A stretch of DNA of 64,000 nucleotides, taken from positions 3,514,470 through 3,578,469 of the forward strand of contig NC_135997.1 in NCBI RefSeq assembly GCF_048128805.1. Direction: 5' to 3'. Position numbers and translations under genes: made by a program. Source of the DNA: Centroberyx gerrardi (taxonomy: Eukaryota > Chordata > Actinopteri > Beryciformes > Berycidae). How positions within the stretch are numbered: the first letter of the stretch is position 1; the number at the start of each line of letters is the position of its first letter. This document shows positions 55,745-64,000 of this stretch, in pieces. The notes under the pieces were generated by a model. It did not search any database and was not told the origin of the DNA. It was given only the letters and a program-made list of their open reading frames with translations.

Positions 55745-58700
55745 TCAGGGCAGCAGGTGTTGCAGCTGCGCGTCGTCCAGTTCGTTGACGGAGACGATGT
55801 GGTCGAGGTGCTGCAGGTACCGCTCCTGGTCCTGCATGAAGTGAGGGATTCTGGTCTTGCGGAGCACCGCCAGATGCCGGAGCCTCTCCACGTCTTCGTA
55901 CGACACCTGAGGAGGCCGAGGAGAAGGTCAGAGACATCAGTGAGTAAGCCGGCTATTGGCCACAGTCCGGTTAAGGTCTTCCTCAGGCTAAGATATTTTT
56001 ATAAACCTTTGATACCAGGGGCCAGATCCACAAAACCTTCTTAGGAAGAAAAGTCATACGTGCTATTTTTTCATATCTTTAGTAGTAAGAAAAAAACTTA
56101 GGAGAGGTTCATATTCATCAAAATAGTTCTGAAGTATTTTCTTAACTTACTTTTTATTTTGCTTTCTAAGAAAAAAACTTGCTAATAAATGGGTTAGATC
56201 CTTCCACAGGTAAGCTTACACACATTGTAAATAATTAAGTAGGTATTTCGAAGTATTAATAGTTTCACTTGCTGTCTCTTGTCACTATTTTTATTTGGTG
56301 TATGTATCGTGTCTCATGAAAAGTCAGTTACACTCAATAGGCCTTGAGCCAAAAGACAGTAATCGATGTCTGAACCTTTTCCTGCACTTAAAGTGACTCA
56401 AGTAAATTTAAGTAATTTAACTAGTGATTTAAGTAAACCATAAGCATATACGCCCTAAATAATTGTTCAAAATTGTTTTCTAGATGGAAGCACTATGGGC
56501 TGCAGCTTGGGAGGAAAATCCCCCTTTTAAGCTTGTTTACATTGCGGTTGCCAGGTCGGCCCTGTTTGAGAAGTTAATAAGTAAGAAACTAAGAGAATTT
56601 CATAAGAGATGAGACTAATCTGAAGTAAATTTGGGGGGAATTGGGGGAAGAGCCTTCTTAAGGACTTCCTAAAATGTATTCTTTGGCAACTTCTTCAGAT
56701 CTTTGAGAGCACCTTTGTGAGTCTGACCCCAGGTTACCTGAGTTACCGGTTTAAGAAGTGGATTTTCAGTACATGTAAACGTAGCCATTGTAGTGCTAAC
56801 TGGGGTTTTCATATGAAAGCACTGAGACCAACCTTGCCCAAAGAGGTCAACATCTTGAAATCAATGGTCCTCCGATACCGAAGAATCCTGAGGATCCCAT
56901 CCAGATAAACCTGATCTTTACTGAAGCAACCTGAACAACACAATATATATGAGGAATAAAAATAAACAACAGACCAAATGAATATTTCACATTTGCATTG
57001 GATTTCATATTTCTGTCATATTGAGTATAATCCTGTATCATTGCTCATGGTCACCTGGCTTGGCGGTGTCCGTCTGTCCCCGCTTGGCACGCAGGCAGTA
57101 CTCCCAGCGCACGGCCGGGTCTTGGACAAAGCGGGCGATATGACTGAAGAGCTGGCTGAAGCTCATGCTGGCGGCGTGATACACTGTGTAGTAGAGCAGA
57201 GCTGCGCGCCAAAGGTAGGGCTGTTTCCGTAGCAACACGCTATGCAGGCTGGCCAGGCCCTCCTCCGTGGGATTGGCCGGTTTGAGGCCAAACTGCTTCC
57301 TGCCCGCCGCGGTGGCCCACGGCTGCAGATTGTTGTTCACCCCTCGCAGATAGTGTGTGCCTGAGGAGACAAAGGGGACAAGACAGAAGAGCGTTGCTAA
57401 CGTTATTGACATGACATCTAGAATAATATTTAGAACCAATTCAGTCAAAAGTTGAAGGAAAAATCCACTCTAAAACACTGTTACAAACAGCTATTGGCAA
57501 TGTACTTTGCATTTCTGGGTCAAAATTTTTCTTCCTTATTTTTCTTCTTCCTCTTTCTCCTTCCAAATGTAGACAACATTACATTGAGATATTTCCAGCA
57601 GCTACAATGGAGTTTGATATGAGAAAATGTTTCAGGATCTAAAACATCAGCGGTAAACGTCAGGTTTTGGTGTCAGTCCCTCAGAATCAAAGAGCGAGGG
57701 CTTCTTTCTAGAGCCGCCATTTTGCACCAAGAGACGTTCCTCAATCATATAGGGATTGGTCTCTAGAAGAGGAGAGAGACCAATTTCTCCACCCACAGGA
57801 GCAGGAGAGAGACCATGCAATGCAGCATCAAGACATGTTGTGTTTTGAGTAAGGGGCACGAGTCTCGCCTTTTCAGGACAGGAAAACCTCTCACTTGCTC
57901 TATCATTGTCGCTCCACCTACATGTAAAACCCAAGTTCACACCTCTTCTCTCTGGGTTGTCAGAAGGCATTCTGGGAAATGTAGGAAATCACTAACTGAA
58001 GTAGAAGTAGACGAGGCAGGTTGAGGGAAAGCGGGTTCACCAAAAAAGTAAATTACAACACTTCATCACAAAATGACTCCTGGAATGCGTTGACCATCAC
58101 AGAATGATGATATATAACAGTGGAAGAGTATCAGAGGGTGGATTTTTCCTTATTTGATGTTTTGAGACAGTGTGAACATCTGATCTACCCTACATCAAAG
58201 TGTGTAAGAATACTAATGTGTGAGGTGTAGAGTCTGTACCGATCTCATGTCTCAGCATCCCCTCCAGCCAGTGTTGTCGAGCTCCAGCCAGGTTTATAGT
58301 CAGAGTGGGACGACAGCTCTCCACCATCATCACCGCCTGGGACAGCAGCTCTTCAGACAGACACACCACCACCTGGGACAGAAACACACCAGGGTGGGGG
58401 TCAGTGCTTGAGTGAACTCATCAGTTACAATTCAACTGAGGAATTGGGATTGGAATTTAAAGAATTGAATTGGAATTTCAGGAAGTTGATTTTAATTCTG
58501 TAAAAATTCCCTGTTTTTTGTTTTGTTCTTTCTTCCCACATATCTGAGATTACACATAGTGTTATATGTTATCAATATTGAATACCATAAAATGATAAAG
58601 GAACCTTTCAGGTGGTATTTGATGCAGAACATGTAATCGTAATACGAAAATCATGATTGAATGTATTTGATTTGTTTAACTGTCTTTTATTCGATTCATA

Positions 58701-61049
58701 ATGTTTGATTTATAATGTTTCATGGAATTTAATGGAATTCAATTCTATTTTCTGTCATTCCAATTCAATTCCAGTTCTGTTTCCTTAGAGCTGGGTGACA
58801 TCCCAACTCCAATTCCAGGAACTGAGTTGGAATTTACCATGCATTCTCAATTCAATTCATGAATGGACCCAACCGTGTAACACACACAGCCATACGAACA
58901 CACACATCATCACCATCATCATCATCACCACCAGCAGTAAACCAGTGACATGTCAGCCATGTCCTGAAATTAGAGATGCTGTACTCTCCATGACAGTTCA
59001 GCAGCTTTATTAACTCAACCACTGCCACTGCAACAAGTTCATGCTCCCTCTCTGGAGGTTGTCAAAAGGCATTCTGGGAAATGTAGGAAATCACTAAGGA
59101 GAAGTAGACGGGGCAAGTTGAGGAAAAGTGGATACACCAGAACAGTAAATTACAATACTGCATCACAAAATAATCCATGGGAGCCTTGGCCGGATACTTT
59201 TTTTTTTACGAAATTAGGACCGTATGTAAAATTCAGATGGCTCGCAAGGTTATTACCAGGTTACTACCACACTAACAAACATCTATACATCTTAGTAAAG
59301 TAAATCAATAGCAAATCACCTGAATGCCGATAGTTCAATTAGAAATTCTGTTATGGAATTTATATTCACATAAAATAAACACAAATTTTCATGAAAATGA
59401 ATTTTCAAACACGTTATGACAGACTTCCTATGCTTGAAACTGATGCCACAGGTTCAGAATTGTTTTACTAGTGACTCACCTTCATACATGCTGTATGTTA
59501 CTCACTATATGTTACTCACTGTATGTTACTCACTGTATGTTACTCACTGTACGTTACTCACTGTATGTTACTCACTGTATGTTACTCACTGTACGTTACT
59601 CACTGTATGTTACTCGCTGTATGTTACTCGCTGTATGTTACTCACTGTACGTTTACTCGCTGTATGTTACTCGCTGCACTCACCTCTCCTACACAGCCCT
59701 CTTTCTGCAGGTATTTGCGCACAGATGCCCAGACTCGACTCTTTGGGAGAACGCTGCCGCCCGTCACCTCCTCGAAGTTCTCATAGGAGGCAAACTTCCT
59801 CAGGACGCACTCCATGATCCCAACCGCCTGCAAGTAGACAGAGACACACGTTACCCATGATTAGGTTGACTAACTCGTAGGTTTAAGCATTGGTTTGAGA
59901 TTCAGAAAGCATAATGAAATCTTTTCTTTTTTTGACATCTTGATTTGAAATCTGTTTTTCAAGGGAACACCTGGCCAAGACAGCTGCAAAACAGGAAGAG
60001 AGGAGAGGAGGAGAGAGAGACAGAGAGAGAGAAGGAGATGGAAGGAGGGGACAGTTGGGAAGGGAAAGAGGGAGAGAGAGAGAGAGGAGAGAGCGACAAA
60101 AGGAAAGACAGCCAAGAGGAGAGAGAGAGAGAGACAAAAGGAAAGACAGCCAAGAGGAGAGAGAGAGAGAGACAAAAGGAAAGACAGCAGAGAGGAGATA
60201 GAGACAAAAGGAAAGACAGCAGAGAGGAGAGAGAAAGAGAGAGAGAAGGGACGAAGAAGAAGAGAGAGAGAGACAGAGAGAGAGAGTGTGATGCATCCAT
60301 ACCTGTTCGAGGAAGAGTCCTGACCCCTCCTTGTATTTCTCCAGCACGCTGCTTGGCTCAGGCTGTGCGTACTCAAACTGAGGCTCGTACTTGTAGTCCG
60401 ACTGGAAGAAAGCCTGCTTCTCCTGCTCCAGGTTGAGCGGCCTGAGGGCCACCAGCAGACAGGGCCTGGAGGGCGCCGCCAGCGGCCCGCCCCCCGCCCC
60501 CTTGGCGATGTGCGGCAGGGAGGTGGCGGGTCGCATCTGCCCCCTGCTGGCCCGGAACCCCAGGGAGTAGTTGACGGAGCAGGTGCTCTCGCTGCGCCGC
60601 ATCCAGCCGCCGGCGCCCAGGCTGGGGCTGGTCAGGCTGCGGGCCGGGGGCGAGGGCGCCGCCGCCCCGCTGCGCCAGGGAGGCTGCACGATCCGCCTGT
60701 CCGCCAGCTGATCCTGAGACCCCCGCAGGCGCTGGGGGGTCATCTCCAGGCTGAGGGGCCGGCGGAGCGGTGGCCTGGGGGTGGCCCCGCCTCTCGACGA
60801 CCTCCTGTCCGCCGCCTGCACCCGGCCGGAGTCCGGGGGCTCGGCCTGAACCGGGAGTCCATTGTGGGATACCTGCTCCCTCTTGGCGACGCTGCTCTTC
60901 CTGGGCCGAGGGCGGGGGGTCGTGCTGGAGTCGGCGGTAGTTTTGGGGGGATCTGCTCTGCGTTCTGGCTCCGACAGGTTCCTGCTGCTCCGCCCAGCAC
61001 CTTCACCCTCAACCCGATCCATACAGGCTCCACCTGGGTCCAAAACCAT
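55745..61049 (-). CDS. matcap1: Microtubule-associated tyrosine carboxypeptidase (MATCAP1, KIAA0895L)
   Basis: Six coding exons on the minus strand, in transcript order: 61049-60303, 59827-59684, 58372-58240, 57360-57055, 56930-56833 and 55906-55745. They total 1590 nt, or 529 residues, with all junctions GT/AG and in frame. The first 200 residues are basic and Pro/Ser-rich, probably disordered, and include WMRRSEST and SLPHIAK as in human. The catalytic domain follows, with the zinc motif HEIGTH at residues 339-344 (split by intron 3), then YLRGVNN and PTEEGLASLHS, where a Glu is the likely third ligand. The end, DDAQLQHLLP, matches human DEAELGRLLPD. The enzyme removes the C-terminal Tyr of alpha-tubulin on microtubules. 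The start is the first in-frame ATG with strong human similarity (MVLDPGG versus MVLDSGA). Introns 1 and 2 hold tandem repeats. A non-coding first exon seems to end with a GTAAGT donor, last exonic base 61665. Confidence 0.93.
57454..58152 (+). mobile_element. AAGGAAAAATCC-family element, copy C
   Basis: The left end reads AAGGAAAAATCCACTCTAAA. The right end, GAGGGTGGATTTTTCCTTAT, is its inverted match. It shares with copies A and B the CCGCCATTTTGCAC and CACCCACAGGAGCAGGAG segments. It lies in matcap1 intron 3. A fragment of the family's right-hand part lies at about 59050-59185, in intron 2. Confidence 0.7.
59491..59673 (-). repeat. matcap1: 14-bp minisatellite beside the exon 2 splice donor of matcap1
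   Basis: Thirteen tandem units with plus-strand consensus CTGTATGTTACTCA; one unit is 15 bp. On the minus (transcribed) strand, nine units contain GTGAGT across the unit border. Four carry GCGAGT instead. The genuine donor of exon 2 (59683-59678) is also GTGAGT and starts 10 bases from the array. Confidence 0.95.
59993..60292 (-). repeat. matcap1: GA-rich minisatellite in matcap1 intron 1
   Basis: A purine-rich tract contains four diverged copies of a roughly 40-bp unit built on GACAAAAGGAAAGACAGC (about 60093-60235), set within GA runs. It ends about 10 bases from the donor of the first coding exon (60303). On the transcribed strand it is a long pyrimidine tract. Another GA run lies at 61160-61230. 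Confidence 0.85.
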
Positions 61050-61170
61050 CACCACAGCAACTCCGCCTCCAGCTCCGCCTCGCTCCCGCCCCGACGCTGT
61101 GGACAGAGAACAAGATGTTTGTTTGGTTGTTGTTGTTGTTATTGGTGATGGTGGTGTGTGTGAGAGAGAT

Positions 61171-61207
<37 letters not shown>

Positions 61208-61665
61208 GAGAATGAGAGAGAGAGAAAGAATGAATGATGTCACTCACTGACACAGCTTTAACAAGATTAGAGTTGGGGAAATGAATGGCCGCCGGTCAGC
61301 AGCATGCCAGTGGAAGTGGCAGTCAGGGTTTTAGGTGGAGCTGCAGTGGACGGACATGAAACTAGGCGGCTTTATAATGCTGTAGCCTACAGCTCCATCC
61401 AGAACAAAGGTCCCGTCACAAGTGAGCGTTCATTAAGTGGGCTAGTCTTTACTTATAATGAAAACTACCCATTTTATTTATAATTCCTTCATGTAGACAC
61501 CAGAATTAAATGACTGACACGAGTTCATACTGATTCATTCCACAGGGGGAAAAAACACAAATCTGTCGGCTAAACCAACAGCGGCGCCGAAAGTGGTTCC
61601 CGTGAAGAGAACCGTTGTTTTCTTTTTAAGTCTCAATTTCTCAACAACGAAAACATTTACTTACC

Positions 61666-63216
61666 TGGCAGCGTGTCCCGGGGCTTTTGGTTGGATTTGT
61701 AAATTCAAGCTTTTCTTTCAGTCATGACGGCTACAACTCCACACTGACTGAGCGGCGGAGGTTTTTCCGGTGGCTGGTGATAATGTGCGGATAGCGGTGC
61801 GGCGGTGCGGGGCCTGGGGGCCTGGCTGCGCTGCGCCGGCCAGGAAGCGGCGGTTGAGTTGGAAGATATGACGTGCTACGCCGTGCGTGACGCTCCGCTG
61901 CGTAATGACGTGTACGGGGGGCGGGACTATGGCTAGAGCAAGGAGTTTTTTTTATTTTTTTTGTAAATACAATCAGAAGGCAATCATTTACCTACAGTAT
62001 AAACAGTTAAACGTGAATAATGTTTGCTGAGCACAATATACAATAAACTGTATAATAAAGACAGAAGAAAAGTACAAATACATACAAAATACAAAATAAT
62101 ACAGAAAAAAGTCAGGTGTGGTTCGATTTTGACTGAAGTTGGAGGGATGATGCACTTTGTCACTGTGCTTTGCTGTTTACATAATATAACATAATATCTC
62201 TGACACCGCTGCTACGATTTTGACAAAACTTGGATGGACGATGAATCTTCGCAGTGTTCACAGTGTTTTAAATTACAGATTGATTGGCAAAATGACCTGA
62301 TGAAATATCAAAATTTTAAACTCAAACACCATTGGTCCGATTTTGATGAAACTTGGACGCATGATGCATCTTGTCACTGATTGGCCCCAGGGGTGTCGGC
62401 ATCATTGCCTATAACTAGCAGTTGTCTGTTTAAATCTTTTAATTATTTTCTCTAACTAATATTTCATTGATTGAGTTTTTTATTTATGATTCTATTTTGT
62501 ATGCACTGTCTTTCTTTCCAAAACCAAAATTGTTTTAAATGCTATATTATTAAACTAACACCCATTGTTTTTATTTTCTTCCTTTTCCTTGTGTATGTGT
62601 GTGTTTTTAAACTTGCTGCTGAATTGTAAAGCACTTTGAGCTGCATTTTGTGCATGAAAGGTGCTGTATAGATAAAGTTCATTCATTCATCATTCGTGGG
62701 GGACAACATGTTTTTTGTTTGTTTTTTAATTAAAACAAAAAAGCAGTTTACAGCAAGTATACATATCCAGTATGTACACGCAGCAAGTTTTCCAGTGTTA
62801 ATAAGTGTTGTATTTTCAGTGACAGTTACTTGGAGTTGTTTGCATTCATAGAGCTGATCTGGCTCTGGGTCGGCTGTTCAAAACTAAAGTATTAAATTAA
62901 CTCTGCTGCGTGTGGACTGATAGAAACACTGGCATGGTGTTGATTTTTACACACTGAGTTAAATTAACACTGACAGTTTTGCTGCACAAAAGACAAAAAA
63001 ATCAATATCAAACCTGAACACCAAAGCAGAGAGGGAAAAGAAACAAAAAGAGATGCCAGGAGGTATACAACTACATGCAACAAATAAACACTAAATCAAT
63101 GTTATGAAGCCTTAAAAAGTTTGCATATTTCTAGTTTTCACAACTTTGTTGTTCTTTGATGTTTGAACCAATTGTATGTACTGTTCATATTCCTCAACAA
63201 ACACAATAAATAGAGG
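61666..63216. other. matcap1 upstream side and AT-rich spacer
   Basis: A GC- and CpG-rich stretch at about 61740-61930 is the likely matcap1 promoter. Beyond it no gene is seen. At about 62118-62400 there are three diverged copies, some 105 bases apart, of a phrase like GATTTTGATGAAACTTGGA followed by ATGATGCATCTT. At 62628-62695 lies an L2-type LINE tail (AAAGCACTTTGAGCTGCATT). Confidence 0.5.
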
Positions 63217-63280
63217 AGATTTATGGGACTATTTACATTTATGTATCCACATACATAAATGTAAATAGTCCCATAAATCT
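63217..63280. repeat. Perfect 30-bp inverted repeat, 4-base loop
   Basis: The left arm (63217-63246) starts AGATTTATGGGACTATTTAC. The right arm (63251-63280) is its exact reverse complement, and the loop is CCAC. No neighbouring element ends or duplications are visible. Confidence 0.97.
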
Positions 63281-64000
63281 CAAAAATGTGGCTGAGAGAA
63301 TCAAATTAAATTCATCACATAGAATTGTTTCCCCGCTTTCTCTGTCAAAATCTGCGAACACAAACACTGCCTTCTGCCAAAATTGGGGAAAGTATTTCTA
63401 AACAATTATGAATATGGAGATGTCTTGCCATAATATATTCTAAGGATAATGCCAAAACAGATGGAGGACAGTCTCAGGAAGCAGAAGGAGCAAATTTATA
63501 TTAATGACCAAGGCACAATATGACAAAACATATCATTCCAACATAAAATGTGAGTAAATAAGGATACAGAAAAAGTAAAAAAAAAAAAGTTAAAAAAGAG
63601 TGGTAAAGCAGTCTAGATTTCAAGGATCTGAAATGTTTAGACAGTAATTCATTGTGAAACAGAGAACAGGGGTTTGGTTTTTATACATTTAGATTTTAGA
63701 GGAAAGAATTTCCCTAACAGTAATAAATTATTCATTACACACTCTGCCTTCCTGTCATCTAACATCACACGGAAGATTACTTTGTCTCTATTAAATGAGG
63801 CAAGGGGAAATATTTTGGTCTCCAACTCATCATACATGCACTCCAGAATACTCTGAAGTAAATACAGAAGAAAAACAAATGATCTGTCGTTTTAATTTCA
63901 TCCTTAAAGAAACACACACGCATTCAATTGTTACATCTCCTTCTCCAAAGTTAACTAGATGGGTCGGTGTTAAGTATTTAAAGTGTATTTCTTTGGTTTC
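63281..64000. other. Right edge, AT-rich, no gene seen
   Basis: No supported exon, RNA gene or classified repeat. Frames here are short and AT-driven. Confidence 0.5.

Noticed and set aside
59491-59673. CRISPR-like array
   Set aside because: Units are contiguous 14-mers without spacers in a vertebrate intron; it is a minisatellite.
59883-61253. 456-codon minus-strand frame covering the first matcap1 coding exon
   Set aside because: Only the middle is real. Its N-terminus is a translated GA/CT run and its C-terminus is intron 1 pyrimidine repeat; splice sites at 61096 and 60303 bound the exon.

Overview
The window is vertebrate, almost certainly a spiny-rayed teleost fish. All genes have short exons with GT/AG introns. 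Introns and spacers carry teleost-type repeats: a Tc1 deletion derivative with TA target duplications, hAT miniature elements with 8-bp duplications, and L2-type LINE tails. Six host genes can be modelled from start to stop codon. All six models close in frame at every exon junction, and each product resembles one named vertebrate protein along its length. Names rest on my memory of the human proteins, not on a search.

Layout. (1) 1.4-6.0 kb, minus: sirt3, a mitochondrial NAD-dependent deacetylase. (2) 6.6-13.4 kb, plus: psmd13, proteasome lid subunit Rpn9. It is head-to-head with sirt3 across 562 bp, the same divergent pair as on human 11p15.5. (3) 13.4-21.2 kb: repeat-rich spacer ending in GA/CT/GT-rich and then GC-rich DNA before jph3. 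(4) 21.2-34.4 kb, plus: jph3, a junctophilin of the ER-plasma membrane junction. Its exon 4 holds an expanded decapeptide repeat. (5) 34.4-40.5 kb: spacer with a telomere-like and C-rich tract and the 5' UTR exon of znf319. (6) 40.5-42.3 kb, plus: znf319, a single-coding-exon zinc-finger protein. (7) 45.2-51.5 kb, plus: csnk2a2, CK2 alpha-prime catalytic subunit. (8) 55.7-61.7 kb, minus: matcap1 (KIAA0895L), a tubulin tyrosine carboxypeptidase. (9) 61.9-64 kb: AT-rich spacer with a perfect 30-bp hairpin. Genes 4, 6, 7 and 8 all map to human 16q, so this is an ordinary syntenic euchromatic block. The genes share no pathway; only sirt3 and psmd13 share a control region.

I found no new multi-gene system. 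The most unusual signals are small. They are the decapeptide expansion in junctophilin-3; a 14-bp minisatellite beside a matcap1 splice donor in which nine units carry a perfect donor hexamer; clusters of GTTAGC/GCTAAC at three gene starts; a perfect hairpin near the right edge; and an unplaced 21-codon exon-like segment between znf319 and csnk2a2.
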